Source: Spirosoma sp. SC4-14 (GTDB lineage: Bacteria; Bacteroidota; Bacteroidia; Cytophagales; Spirosomataceae). From it: a stretch of 64,000 nucleotides of DNA. Under the pieces are notes generated by a model, which saw nothing but the letters and a program-made list of their open reading frames with translations, did not search any database and was not told the origin of the DNA. The number at the start of each line of letters is the position of its first letter. The stretch's first letter is position 1. Where the stretch lies: assembly GCF_037201965.1 (NCBI RefSeq), contig NZ_CP147518.1, forward strand, positions 7,495,001 through 7,559,000, given 5' to 3'. A program made the translations under genes and the position numbers. Below, one piece after another: positions 8,476 through 16,648 of the stretch.

Positions 8476-9465
8476 TTAATCTTCGTCTAATCTGTACTTA
8501 GAGACGTCCATACCGAACGTCAGGTTTTTTTCTGCAACGAGTTGCTCCAATTCCGTCAGCGACTTTTTACCAAAGTTGCGGAATTTCATCATATCGGAAA
8601 TTTCCAACCGAACCAGATCGCCCAACGTGCGAACGTCGGCCGACTTGAGGCAGTTATAGGCACGAACTGACAAATCCAGATCAGCCAGCGATGTTTTCAG
8701 AAGCTTCCGCATATGCAGTACTTCTTCATCAACTACGTTTTCTTCTTCAGGCTTGGCCGTTTCAAACGTCATCGTTTGGTCAGAGAACAGCATGAAGTGC
8801 TGAATTAAGATATAGGCAGCGCCTTTCAGAGCATCTTCAGGATGGATTGAGCCATCTGTCTCGATGTCTAACAACAGTCGCTCAAAGTCTGTTTTTTGCT
8901 CAACCCGAGTGTTTTCAACGCTATATTTTACGTTTTTAATGGGCGTATAGATAGCATCGATTGGGATATGACCAAATGGCAGTTCGTTAGCGCGTGGTTC
9001 ATCGGCCGGAACATAGCCGCGGCCTTTTTCCACAAAAATTTCCATTTCCAAATCCCGGGTATCATCGATGTGGCAGATTTCCAGTTCTGGATTCAGCACT
9101 TCGAACGAAGGCGAGAATTTAGATATATCACCAGCCTTTAAGACTGATTGCTTTTTGATGTTGACCGTAATTTTGTTATCAACCATATCCGAAATCTTCT
9201 TAAAACGAACCATTTTCAGGTTCAGAATGATTTCGGTTACATCTTCAACGACGCCCTCAATAGAAGAGAACTCGTGCAACACACCGGGGAACTTTACGCT
9301 TGTGATGGCGTATCCTTCCAGCGATGACAGCAGAATGCGCCGAAGCGCATTACCGATTGTCACACCATATCCTTTTTCAAGGGGTTTGAATTCAAATACC
9401 CCGTGAAAGTCGTCAGCTTTCTCCACTACGACTTTGTCGGGCATTTGGAACGCTAAAATTGACAT
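8476..9465 (-). CDS. rpoA: RNA polymerase alpha subunit
   Basis: The 329-residue alpha subunit dimerises to start RNA polymerase assembly and contacts UP elements and activators. The N-terminal domain (about 1-235) has GYGVTIGNALRRILLSSLEG and the insertion domain; the C-terminal domain (about 255-329) has the helix-hairpin-helix stretch SVRAYNCLKSADVRTLGDLV and MMKFRNFGKKSLTELEQL. Length is standard. It lies between rpsD and rplQ as in most bacteria, with a 180-base spacer upstream that contains hairpins but no clear promoter. Confidence 0.98.
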   Translation of the reverse strand: MSILAFQMPDKVVVEKADDFHGVFEFKPLEKGYGVTIGNALRRILLSSLEGYAITSVKFPGVLHEFSSIEGVVEDVTEIILNLKMVRFKKISDMVDNKITVNIKKQSVLKAGDISKFSPSFEVLNPELEICHIDDTRDLEMEIFVEKGRGYVPADEPRANELPFGHIPIDAIYTPIKNVKYSVENTRVEQKTDFERLLLDIETDGSIHPEDALKGAAYILIQHFMLFSDQTMTFETAKPEEENVVDEEVLHMRKLLKTSLADLDLSVRAYNCLKSADVRTLGDLVRLEISDMMKFRNFGKKSLTELEQLVAEKNLTFGMDVSKYRLDED

Positions 9466-9509
9466 ACGTTTCGTATTGTTTACAGCAGTTCTCTGCCTTG
9501 GCGTGAAGA

Positions 9510-9640
9510 CTCAAAAAAAGAGTTTTCAGTTTATCAGTTTTCCAGTTTCAGTTAGGTCTGCTAAGCATCGGCTCTGAAAACCGAACCCTGAGTAACTGCA
9601 AACTATATATAAATTCCAGCAAACCCAATGTGGGTTTGCC
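9510..9640. repeat. Repeat-bearing spacer between rpsD and rpoA
   Basis: The spacer holds several short CAGTTT/AAACTG-type copies (9518-9605) also seen near 19260-19330 and in the tRNA region, and a tight hairpin with 9-bp arms GCAAACCCA/TGGGTTTGC around a 3-base loop at about 9619-9639. The hairpin lies directly after the rpsD stop on the minus strand and has no U-tract. Confidence 0.5.
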
Positions 9641-9646
9641 AGCTGA

Positions 9647-10252
9647 TTACTTCGAATACAATTCGACAATTGCCTGTTCGTTGAAGTTCTCTGGAATCTG
9701 ATCCCGCTCGGGGTAACTAATAAATTTACCCGTCATTTGCTGACCATCCCATTCAACCCAATTGTAGCGCTTTGTGCTGCGAGCCGACAAGCTTGAAGTA
9801 ATTGCTTCGAGCGATTTCGACTTTTCACGAACACCGATCAACTGACCTGGTTTCAACGAATAAGAAGGAATGTTGACTACTTCGCCATCAACAACAATGT
9901 GTTTGTGCGATACTAACTGGCGTGCTTCACGACGTGAAGAAGCAATGCCCAGACGATAAACGGTATTGTCCAGACGAGCTTCACACAATTTCAAAAGGTT
10001 TTCACCCGTAATTCCTTCGCGAACCTGTGCGCGGTGGAACAATGCCCGGAACTGGCGCTCCAGGATACCATAGGTGTATTTTACCTTTTGTTTTTCTGTT
10101 AGCTGGAGGGCATATTCAGACTGCTTCCGCTTGCGCCCACGACCGTGCATACCCGGTCCGTAATTTTTCTTTTGGAGCGCTTTGCTCGTCCCCAGAACAG
10201 GTTCGCCGAACTTGCGCGAGATTTTGGCTTTTGGCCCAATGTAACGTGCCAT
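9647..10252 (-). CDS. rpsD: 30S ribosomal protein S4
   Basis: S4 is a primary 16S binder that nucleates assembly of the 30S body and lines the mRNA entry path. The 201-residue protein begins MARYIGPKAKISRKFGEPV and has the S4 RNA-binding domain at about 90-155 (LCEARLDNTVYRLGIASSRR, LVSHKHIVVDGEVVNIPSY). The N-terminal region lacks the four-Cys zinc knuckle of some bacteria, so this is the zinc-free form. It is followed by rpoA as in the classic alpha operon. Confidence 0.97.
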   Translation of the reverse strand: MARYIGPKAKISRKFGEPVLGTSKALQKKNYGPGMHGRGRKRKQSEYALQLTEKQKVKYTYGILERQFRALFHRAQVREGITGENLLKLCEARLDNTVYRLGIASSRREARQLVSHKHIVVDGEVVNIPSYSLKPGQLIGVREKSKSLEAITSSLSARSTKRYNWVEWDGQQMTGKFISYPERDQIPENFNEQAIVELYSK

Positions 10253-10331
10253 TCTTTAATGAATGAATAATTGTGAAACATTTGGACAGACACAACCGAA
10301 TGTCGCCTGTCCCTATTCATGTCATCCGTAA

Positions 10332-10727
10332 CTATACGCGACGACGTTTTGGTGGCCGACAACCATTGTGTGGCAGCGGAGTAATATCGCGAATTGTGGT
10401 TACTTCGATACCCGAATTCTGAATGGTACGAATTGCCGACTCCCGGCCAGATCCTGGACCTTTCACGAACACTTCTGCTTTGCGCATACCCAGATCGTGG
10501 GCTACAGCAGCACAGTTTTGAGCGGCAGTTTGAGCAGCATATGGTGTGTTTTTCTTAGAACCACGGAAACCCATTTTACCAGCTGATGCCCAGGAAATAA
10601 CCTGGCCGTTCATGTTGGTGATCGAAATGATGATGTTGTTGAAAGTAGCCCGGATATGTACCTGGCCAACGGGTTCAACAACTACTACCCGCTTTTTCGC
10701 TTTGTCTTTGCGCTTTGCTTGAGCCAT
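10332..10727 (-). CDS. rpsK: 30S ribosomal protein S11
   Basis: S11 lies on the 30S platform and helps shape the E-site/Shine-Dalgarno groove. The 131-residue sequence has GQVHIRATFNNIIISITNMNG, the GSGRESAIRTIQNSGI loop and the conserved basic end NGCRPPKRRRV. Its N-terminal lysine-rich segment AQAKRKDKAKKRVVVV is typical of Bacteroidota. It sits between rpsM and rpsD with 80-100-base spacers; the downstream one can fold as a hairpin (GGACAG/CTGTCC, about 10292-10315). Confidence 0.97.
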   Translation of the reverse strand: MAQAKRKDKAKKRVVVVEPVGQVHIRATFNNIIISITNMNGQVISWASAGKMGFRGSKKNTPYAAQTAAQNCAAVAHDLGMRKAEVFVKGPGSGRESAIRTIQNSGIEVTTIRDITPLPHNGCRPPKRRRV

Positions 10728-10823
10728 TGTTTTAGGTAATCGTCAATGTCATAAAACCGCCATAATTTGTTATTCGGCTGAATAACCCCACATGACTAAC
10801 TATGACTCGAAACGACCAATTAA

Positions 10824-11201
10824 TTATTTGGTGACTTTCTTCTTGTTAGCAACAGTCTTACGCTTACCCTTACGAGTACGAGAGTTGTTTTTGGTGTGCT
10901 GACCACGAACGGGCAATCCTTTGCGGTGACGCAGCCCACGGTAGCAACCAATATCCATCAAACGTTTGATGCTCAATTGAACTTCTGAACGTAGTTGGCC
11001 TTCAACTTTATACTCGTTTGAAATAGCATTCCGCACTGCGCTTGCTTCTTCATCCGACCATTCGCTGGCTTTTTTATCAACACTGATACCTGAGTCGGTC
11101 AGAATTTTCTTTGCCCGACTGCGGCCAATGCCATAGATGTATGTCAGCGCGATTTCGCCACGCTTTTTGTCCGGAATATCAACACCTGCGATACGTGCCA
11201 T
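10824..11201 (-). CDS. rpsM: 30S ribosomal protein S13
   Basis: S13 sits in the 30S head, forms the B1 bridges to the 50S and touches P-site tRNA through its basic tail. The 125-residue protein starts MARIAGVDIPDKKRGEIALTY, has the helix-two-turn-helix GIGRSRAKKILTDSGIS, and ends with RGLRHRKGLPVRGQHTKNN and a Lys/Arg-rich tail. The stop codon of rpmJ lies two bases before its start, suggesting tight coupling with that gene. Confidence 0.97.
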   Translation of the reverse strand: MARIAGVDIPDKKRGEIALTYIYGIGRSRAKKILTDSGISVDKKASEWSDEEASAVRNAISNEYKVEGQLRSEVQLSIKRLMDIGCYRGLRHRKGLPVRGQHTKNNSRTRKGKRKTVANKKKVTK

Positions 11202-11203
11202 TC

Positions 11204-11320
11204 TTAGCCTTGTCTTTGTTTGTAACGGGGATTCTTTTTGTTGATCACGTACAGCTTCCCTTTCCGACGGATCACGATGCAGTCTTCACTGCGCTTCTTG
11301 ATGGATGCTTTAACTTTCAT
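11204..11320 (-). CDS. rpmJ: 50S ribosomal protein L36, zinc-ligand-free form
   Basis: This 38-codon gene was read by hand from the minus strand: ATG at 11320-11318, stop TAA at 11206-11204. The product starts MKVKASIKKRSEDCIVIRRK and ends NPRYKQRQG, the standard L36 frame. Of the C-x2-C...C...H zinc ligands of the C+ form only C14 is left; the others are Ser, Asn/Lys and Tyr. It therefore belongs to the C- type that does not bind zinc. It lies between infA and rpsM, its usual place. Confidence 0.95.
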   Translation of the reverse strand: MKVKASIKKRSEDCIVIRRKGKLYVINKKNPRYKQRQG

Positions 11321-11410
11321 GTTATTAGAGTTAAGAGTGAAAAGCGGAAAAATGAAGAGTAAATGCTTACTGAACTAACTATTCTTTACCCTACATTCTA
11401 CGTTCTTCAC

Positions 11411-11629
11411 TTACTTGTATCGGTACACAATCCGTGCCTTACTTAAATCATAAGGCGACATCTCCAACTTTACGCGATCTCCAGGCAGAATTTTGATGTA
11501 GTTCATCCGCATTTTACCAGAGATATGAGCAATTACTTCATGCTTGTTTGCTAGTTCGACCCGAAACATTGCATTTGATAATGCCTCCAAAATTACACCG
11601 TCTTGCTCTATAGAAGTCTGCTTTGCCAT
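11411..11629 (-). CDS. infA: Translation initiation factor IF-1
   Basis: IF-1 blocks the 30S A site during initiation and assists IF-2 and IF-3. The 72-residue protein is one S1-like OB fold: MAKQTSIEQDGVILEALSNA, FRVELANKHEVIAHISGKMR and LPGDRVKLEMSPYDLSKARI. Length is exactly that of the family. It follows map by seven bases and precedes rpmJ, an arrangement shared with many Bacteroidota and Gram-positive spc operons. Confidence 0.98.
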   Translation of the reverse strand: MAKQTSIEQDGVILEALSNAMFRVELANKHEVIAHISGKMRMNYIKILPGDRVKLEMSPYDLSKARIVYRYK

Positions 11630-11636
11630 ATTCGCT

Positions 11637-12476
11637 TTATGCCGCCATCAGGGCCTGATTTTCAACCATCAGGCTTGTATTTGCGGTAACTGCTTCAATG
11701 TATTCGAATGTAGTCAGAATTTCAGCTTTGCCTTTCCGAACCGCTACTGTATGTTCAAAATGAGCTGAAGGTTTACGGTCAATAGTACGGATGGTCCATC
11801 CATCCCGTTCCTGAACAATTCCTTTTTTACCAAAGTTGATCATAGGCTCAATTGCCAGAATCATTCCTTCCCGTAATTTTGGACCTTGCCCTCGTTTGCC
11901 ATAATTCGGTACTTCTGGGGCTTCGTGAAGGTTTTGCCCAACACCATGACCGACCAATTCCCGGACTACCGAATACCCAAATTTTTCTGTGTACGTCTGG
12001 ATAGCATAACCAATATCACCAACCCGGTTTCCTTCAACAGCCTTTTCTATACCAATGTAGAGCGACTCTTTTGTTCGTTCGAGCAGCCGTCGTGTTGCCG
12101 AATTTACATCGCCAACAGGGTATGTATAAGCACTATCGCTATGGTAACCGTTTAGTTTAACTCCGCAATCAATGGATATTATATCACCATCACGAAGCTC
12201 ATATCGGCTCGGAAATCCGTGTACTACTACATCATTAACCGATATACACAGTGAAGCAGGAAACTTATTATATCCTAGAAACGATGGATACCCACCATTA
12301 TCTTTAATAAACGTTTCCGCTACCTTATCAAGTTCCTTGGTTTGTATACCCGGCCGGATCAGCTTTGCTACTTCAGCATGAGCTTTCCCCAGCAGTTGGG
12401 CACTGACTTTTATCAGGGCAATTTCTTCATCGCTCCTGTAATAAATCATTTTATCCTTTTTGTCAGAACTCGCCAT
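11637..12476 (-). CDS. map: Methionine aminopeptidase, type I
   Basis: Removes the N-terminal Met from nascent proteins with a two-metal pita-bread fold. Metal ligands can be placed: D in SIDCGVKLNGYHSDSAYT (two Asp), His in LVGHGVGQNLHEAPEVP, Glu in AIEPM and Glu in FEHTVAV. The frame opens with MASSDKKDK before MIYYRSDEEIALIK; the family usually starts at that second Met (12449), so the first nine residues are uncertain. The C-terminus extends about 20 residues past the usual end. It lies six bases after secY, as in many spc operons. Confidence 0.96.
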   Translation of the reverse strand: MASSDKKDKMIYYRSDEEIALIKVSAQLLGKAHAEVAKLIRPGIQTKELDKVAETFIKDNGGYPSFLGYNKFPASLCISVNDVVVHGFPSRYELRDGDIISIDCGVKLNGYHSDSAYTYPVGDVNSATRRLLERTKESLYIGIEKAVEGNRVGDIGYAIQTYTEKFGYSVVRELVGHGVGQNLHEAPEVPNYGKRGQGPKLREGMILAIEPMINFGKKGIVQERDGWTIRTIDRKPSAHFEHTVAVRKGKAEILTTFEYIEAVTANTSLMVENQALMAA

Positions 12477-12482
12477 TTTTTA

Positions 12483-13799
12483 TCAGGCAGCAACTGTCTC
12501 ATTTGTCCGTCCCTGTACCCGACCAGACTTCATTAATCCTTCGTAGCGACGCATTAACAGATAACTTTCAACTTGTTGTAAAGTATCAAGTACTACGCCA
12601 ACCATGATAAGCAGTGAAGTTCCGCCAAAGAATTGAGCAAAGCCGCTGGTCATGCCCAGCAGATTAGCAATGGCAGGCAAAATAGCAACAATAGCCAACA
12701 TTACGGCACCTGGCAATGTAATCCGGTCCAGCACTGTACCAATATATTCGGAAGTCTGGATACCTGGTTTCACGCCTGGAATAAAGCCACCACTACGCTT
12801 CATATCATCAGCAATTTGGGTTGGGTTAACCGAAATTGCGGTGTAGAAGAATGTGAAGATAATAATCAGCAAGGCAAACAGAACATTATATTGCCAGGTC
12901 GTATAGCTTTGGAAAGCATTTTGGATACCTGCAGCAAAATCACTTTTTTCTGCAAACAGACCCGATACGTACCCAGGAATAAACATCAATGCCTGAGCAA
13001 AAATGATTGGCATTACACCGGCAGCATTTAGCTTTAAGGGTAAATACTGACGCTGACCGCCAACAACTTTATTGCCAATAACCTGTTTTGCATATTGAAT
13101 GGGAATACGGCGAACAGCCTGCGTAAGTACTACAGCACCCATTACAACAAAGTACAGGGCCACCAATTCAAGTACAAAAAGCAGAATTCCACCTGATCCG
13201 CGCGACTGAGATTCACCAATGATGGCACCCGGAAGGCGGGATACAATCCCAATCATGATAATCATCGAAATCCCATTACCAATCCCTTTATCAGTAATAC
13301 GCTCACCCAGCCACATACAGAAAATAGTGCCTGATGTCAGAATAAAGACTGATGAGATCGTAAACAGACTACGACTAATTAACAGAGCATCGGCAGGGAT
13401 GGTCGTATTTACGTACGTAATAGCCTGCACAGTCGTTACACCGATTGTAAGTACCCGTGTAATCTGATTCAACCGTTTCCGACCCGATTCTCCTTCCTTC
13501 TGCATTTTCTGGAAGTAAGGCAAAGCCAGGGTAAGTAGCTGAATAGCAATCGATGCCGAGATATACGGCATGATGCCCAATGCAAAAATTGACGCTTTAC
13601 TGAACGCACCACCCAAAAAAGTGTCTAACAGACCAAGTAAACCCTGAGGGTTCAGATTTAGTTTGTTAGGATCAACGCCCGGTAGCACAATTGCGGAACC
13701 GAGACGAAACGCCGTAATAAACAATAACGTGTTGAGGATTCGGCTCCGCAACTCGTCGATTGCAAAAATATTCTTAAACGTGGTGATCAGTCGGTTCAT
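12483..13799 (-). CDS. secY: Preprotein translocase subunit SecY
   Basis: SecY is the protein-conducting channel of the Sec translocon. The 438-residue protein shows ten hydrophobic segments, with the plug-region pattern LGIMPYISASIAIQLL (about 77-92), the cytoplasmic ribosome/SecA-binding loops and the QVESYLLMRRYEGLMKSGRV tail. Family signature GNGISMIIMIGIVSRLP is present. Its partner secE is at 45754, in the rpoB operon; secG is not in the window. It follows rplO by 31 bases and is followed by map. Confidence 0.98.
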   Translation of the reverse strand: MNRLITTFKNIFAIDELRSRILNTLLFITAFRLGSAIVLPGVDPNKLNLNPQGLLGLLDTFLGGAFSKASIFALGIMPYISASIAIQLLTLALPYFQKMQKEGESGRKRLNQITRVLTIGVTTVQAITYVNTTIPADALLISRSLFTISSVFILTSGTIFCMWLGERITDKGIGNGISMIIMIGIVSRLPGAIIGESQSRGSGGILLFVLELVALYFVVMGAVVLTQAVRRIPIQYAKQVIGNKVVGGQRQYLPLKLNAAGVMPIIFAQALMFIPGYVSGLFAEKSDFAAGIQNAFQSYTTWQYNVLFALLIIIFTFFYTAISVNPTQIADDMKRSGGFIPGVKPGIQTSEYIGTVLDRITLPGAVMLAIVAILPAIANLLGMTSGFAQFFGGTSLLIMVGVVLDTLQQVESYLLMRRYEGLMKSGRVQGRTNETVAA

Positions 13800-13830
13800 A
13801 AACGTAGGCGGCTAACGCCGTGCTCACAAC

Positions 13831-14307
13831 TTAGTTCGCGGCTTCCTCTTGCGCTGGTTTAGCGGGTACAACTGCTTTTCCGCCTGCTTTTTCGATGGCT
13901 TCTTTAGCACTTACCGAGAAAGCATGTGCGTGAATTTCTACAGCCGATGTCAGTTCGCCACGGCTCAGAATTTTCACAAGATCTTTTTTGCCAACCAATC
14001 CATGCTGAAGCAGGAAATCAATGTCGACAACAGTAGCTTTTGTTAAATCAACCAATGCCTGAATCGAATCAAGATTCAGAGGCTTATATTCGACCCGGTT
14101 GATATTTTTAAAGCCAAATTTTGGCACACGACGCTGAAGAGGCATCTGCCCACCTTCAAAGTGTGTTTTGCGGCTATACCCTGAGCGCGACTGCGCTCCT
14201 TTATGACCACGCGTAGACGTTCCGCCCATGCCTGATCCCTGACCGCGTCCGACTCGCTTGCGCTCCCTAACGGAACCTTTTGCCGGCTTAAGGTTACTTA
14301 AATTCAT
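13831..14307 (-). CDS. rplO: 50S ribosomal protein L15
   Basis: L15 is an early-binding large-subunit protein at the centre of the 50S. The start is placed at 14307 (MNLSNLKPAKGSVRERKRVG), giving 158 residues; the open frame runs 14 codons further upstream but that part is unlike the family. Marks are GRGQGSGMGGTSTRGHKGAQ and the Gly/Lys-rich core. The C-terminal tail (KPAQEEAAN) is slightly extended. A 95-base gap with a promoter-like sequence separates it from rpmD, so secY may have an additional promoter. Confidence 0.95.
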   Translation of the reverse strand: MNLSNLKPAKGSVRERKRVGRGQGSGMGGTSTRGHKGAQSRSGYSRKTHFEGGQMPLQRRVPKFGFKNINRVEYKPLNLDSIQALVDLTKATVVDIDFLLQHGLVGKKDLVKILSRGELTSAVEIHAHAFSVSAKEAIEKAGGKAVVPAKPAQEEAAN

Positions 14308-14393
14308 GTTGGTATTATTAAAAAGATGATTCTTTTGACTTCTCAACACGACAATAGTACTAGACTATAACGTTCAGGAAGCCAAAAGAATCG

Positions 14394-14426
14394 CAAAGAT
14401 ACTTAAATTTCTTCAACCTTTACCAA
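14394..14426 (-). promoter_or_regulatory. Possible internal promoter before rplO-secY
   Basis: On the minus strand TATCTTTG (14401-14394) matches the -7 box; a TTG at 14426-14424 stands 22 bases upstream, a little wide. It falls at the end of rpmD and would allow separate expression of rplO, secY, map and infA. Confidence 0.35.
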
Positions 14427-14582
14427 GTGCTGAATTTTATTGATTGCACCTTTTAAAGAGTCGTTATATTCCAGCTCAACACTACGGTTGATTTTTCCCA
14501 AGCCCAACGACTTGATCGCGTTCTTTTGAGACAGCGGCCGCTTAATGGTGCTGCTGATCTGCGTAATGCGTACTCGTGCCAT
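14403..14582 (-). CDS. rpmD: 50S ribosomal protein L30
   Basis: Read by hand on the minus strand: ATG at 14582-14580, TAA at 14405-14403, 59 codons. The protein begins MARVRITQISSTIKRPLSQK and continues NAIKSLGLGKINRSVELEYN, a clear L30 pattern with a single ferredoxin-like fold of normal length. It lies between rpsE (19 bases upstream) and rplO, the canonical spc-operon position. Confidence 0.96.
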   Translation of the reverse strand: MARVRITQISSTIKRPLSQKNAIKSLGLGKINRSVELEYNDSLKGAINKIQHLVKVEEI

Positions 14583-14601
14583 GTCTGTTGCTCCTTTCCT
14601 A

Positions 14602-15120
14602 TTAACCGTTAAAGACTTTCGCCAGACTCACCTGACGCTGGAAGGCAACCTGGTGAGGCAAACGCATTTTCAAAAGTGCATCCAGAGTCGCTTTCACTAC
14701 GTTGTGCGGATTTGACGAACCTTTTGATTTCGCTAATACGTCGCGCACGCCAGCCGACTCAAGAACGGCGCGCATTGCACCCCCAGCAATTACACCCGTA
14801 CCGGGGGCAGCTGGCTTTAACAGTACGAATCCACCGCTGAATTTACCCTCCATTTCATGAGGTACTGTATGCTTCAACAGCGGAATTTGTACTAAGTTTT
14901 TCTTAGCATCTTCAACGCCTTTTGCGATGGCGTCTGTTACTTCGTTGGCTTTGCCTAAGCCGTATCCGACGACCCCGTTACCGTCTCCGACAACGACAAT
15001 TGCCGAAAAACTGAACCGGCGACCACCTTTCACCACCTTCGCTACGCGGTTGATGGCTACCACCTTTTCTTTCAGGTCGGCTTCGTTAAACTTTGTCGGT
15101 CTTGCTGCGTTCGTGTTCAT
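14602..15120 (-). CDS. rpsE: 30S ribosomal protein S5
   Basis: S5 lies at the mRNA entrance and affects decoding fidelity together with S4. The 172-residue protein has the N-terminal double-stranded RNA-binding-like domain (LKEKVVAINRVAKVVKGGRR, IVVVGDGNGVVGYGLGKANE) and the C-terminal domain with APGTGVIAGGAMRAVLESAG and SKGSSNPHNVVKATLDALLK. It begins three bases after the rplR stop, consistent with translational coupling. Confidence 0.98.
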   Translation of the reverse strand: MNTNAARPTKFNEADLKEKVVAINRVAKVVKGGRRFSFSAIVVVGDGNGVVGYGLGKANEVTDAIAKGVEDAKKNLVQIPLLKHTVPHEMEGKFSGGFVLLKPAAPGTGVIAGGAMRAVLESAGVRDVLAKSKGSSNPHNVVKATLDALLKMRLPHQVAFQRQVSLAKVFNG

Positions 15121-15123
15121 CCT

Positions 15124-15477
15124 TTAGAACTTAAGGCCACCCTCGCGGGCTGCGTCGGCCAGTGCTTTTACTTTACCGTGATACAAATAGCCGTTACGAT
15201 CAAACACAATTGAATCAATGTTTTTAGCTACTGCCTTTTCGGCCAGCCGCTGTCCAACTTTTTTCGCGGTTTCAATCGTGTTACCAGCTACTTCGCTTTT
15301 CAGTTCAACCGAAGAAGCAGAAGCAATTGTGCTGCCTGCTACATCATCGATCAACTGAGCGTAAATCGCTTTGTTAGAGCGAAAAACAGACAAACGAGGA
15401 CGTTCAGCCGTACCGGATACTTTTGCCCGGATGCTATACTTAATCCGTTGTCTTCTTTCTTGTTTCGTTGTTGCCAT
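15124..15477 (-). CDS. rplR: 50S ribosomal protein L18
   Basis: L18 links 5S rRNA to the 50S central protuberance. The start is placed at 15477 (MATTKQERRQRIKYSIRAKV), giving 117 residues; an upstream in-frame Met at 15510 adds 11 unlike residues and runs into the intergenic repeat. Core marks are RPRLSVFRSNKAIYAQLIDD and the C-terminal FDRNGYLYHGKVKALADAAR. It follows rplF across a large GC-rich inverted repeat. Confidence 0.95.
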   Translation of the reverse strand: MATTKQERRQRIKYSIRAKVSGTAERPRLSVFRSNKAIYAQLIDDVAGSTIASASSVELKSEVAGNTIETAKKVGQRLAEKAVAKNIDSIVFDRNGYLYHGKVKALADAAREGGLKF

Positions 15478-15500
15478 CTTATTTGATTCCGACCAAATAT

Positions 15501-15583
15501 AGCCCCCCAACCCCCAGCGGGGGAAATACTTCCAAAAATTCGGCTTTCGGAAGCCAAGCGCCCCCTTTGGGGGTTAGGGGGCT
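15501..15583. repeat. Dispersed inverted repeat, AGCCCCC(C)AACCCCC family, copy 1 (rplF-rplR)
   Basis: Left arm 15501-15524 (AGCCCCCCAACCCCCAGCG...) pairs with right arm 15561-15583 (CCCCCTTTGGGGGTTAGGG...). A smaller stem CTTCC/GGAAG lies in the loop. Related copies are at 38614-38676 and 55852-55918. It occupies nearly the whole spacer. Confidence 0.8.
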
Positions 15584-15588
15584 TTAAA

Positions 15589-16146
15589 CTATTTCTTCGA
15601 AGAAGATTTACCAGCTTTCCGACGAACTTGCTCGCCAACGAAGCGGATACCTTTGCCTTTGTATGGCTCAACTTTACGTAATGAGCGGATTTTAGCTGCT
15701 ACATCACCAAGAAGCTGCTTGTCTGAACCTTCCAGATAAACTTTTGGGTTCTGGCCTTTTTCAGTTACAGCCGTAACCTTGATCTCTGATGGCACAGCTA
15801 CGTATACATTATGCGAGTAGCCAAGTTGCAATTCGAGAACATTGTTAGCAACGGATGCTTTATAACCCACCCCAATAATTTCAAGATTGAGTTTGAAGCC
15901 TTCACTTACTCCCTGTACCATGTTGTTCACCAGGGAACGGTATAGGCCATGCAGGGCTTTATGACGTTTCTGCTCCGTCGGGCGCGACACCTGAATCTGC
16001 CCGTCTTCGACTGCTACCGAAATGTCCGGGTCAATCGATTGGGTCAGTGTGCCTTTTGGCCCTTTAACAGTCACAACGTTCTGGCCATCTACAGATAGCG
16101 TAACATTGCTTGGAAGGGCGATGGGTTTCTTACCTATGCGTGACAT
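15589..16146 (-). CDS. rplF: 50S ribosomal protein L6
   Basis: L6 sits beside the sarcin-ricin loop and factor-binding site. The 185-residue protein has two repeated alpha/beta domains: MSRIGKKPIALPSNVTLSVD with VVTVKGPKGTLTQ, then NLEIIGVGYKASVANNVLEL. The C-terminal signature PYKGKGIRFVGEQVRRKAGK is complete. It follows rpsH by 13 bases. Confidence 0.98.
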   Translation of the reverse strand: MSRIGKKPIALPSNVTLSVDGQNVVTVKGPKGTLTQSIDPDISVAVEDGQIQVSRPTEQKRHKALHGLYRSLVNNMVQGVSEGFKLNLEIIGVGYKASVANNVLELQLGYSHNVYVAVPSEIKVTAVTEKGQNPKVYLEGSDKQLLGDVAAKIRSLRKVEPYKGKGIRFVGEQVRRKAGKSSSKK

Positions 16147-16159
16147 CGTTCAGTTCGGA

Positions 16160-16558
16160 TTAATACACGTAACACAATACCTCTCCACCTACATTAAGCG
16201 TTTTCGCTTCTTTATCGGTCATTACACCTTTCGAAGTCGAGATGATAGCTACACCCAATCCGTTGAGGATACGAGGCAGGTTATCAGCTCCCCGATACTG
16301 GCGCAGACCAGGACGGCTAATACGCTGTAGATCAACAATAGCAGACTGCTTTGTTGTTGGATTGTACTTCAGAGCGATTTTGATCGTTCCCTGAGCAGAG
16401 CTATCGTCGAACTTATAGTTCTGGATGTACCCTTTATCGTACAATACCTTTGTAATTTCTTTCTTTATATTGGAAGCAGGAATTTCCACAACCCGGTGCT
16501 TGGCCCGGATAGCGTTTCTGATACGAGTCAGAAAATCTGCTATAGGATCTGTATTCAT
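16160..16558 (-). CDS. rpsH: 30S ribosomal protein S8
   Basis: S8 binds the central domain of 16S rRNA and in enterobacteria represses the spc operon. The 132-residue sequence has MNTDPIADFLTRIRNAIRAK at the N-terminus and RISRPGLRQYRGADNLPRIL with GLGVAIISTSKGVMTDKEA at the C-terminus. Whether it binds its own message here is not known. A promoter-like sequence lies upstream in the gap to rpsN. Confidence 0.98.
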   Translation of the reverse strand: MNTDPIADFLTRIRNAIRAKHRVVEIPASNIKKEITKVLYDKGYIQNYKFDDSSAQGTIKIALKYNPTTKQSAIVDLQRISRPGLRQYRGADNLPRILNGLGVAIISTSKGVMTDKEAKTLNVGGEVLCYVY

Positions 16559-16604
16559 TCTTAGCGTTGCGTTACTTGCAAACCCCTGTTTCCAAGAAAG
16601 TTCG

Positions 16605-16629
16605 CAAAATTACGGAAACTGAATTACAA
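16605..16629 (-). promoter_or_regulatory. Possible internal promoter before rpsH
   Basis: The minus strand carries TAATTTTG (16612-16605), a full match to the -7 box, with TTG at 16629-16627. The 14-base spacing is short of the usual 17-21, so the call is weak. It lies in the 90-base gap between rpsN and rpsH. Confidence 0.35.
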
Positions 16630-16648
16630 ATGGAAATGGTGGCTGAAA

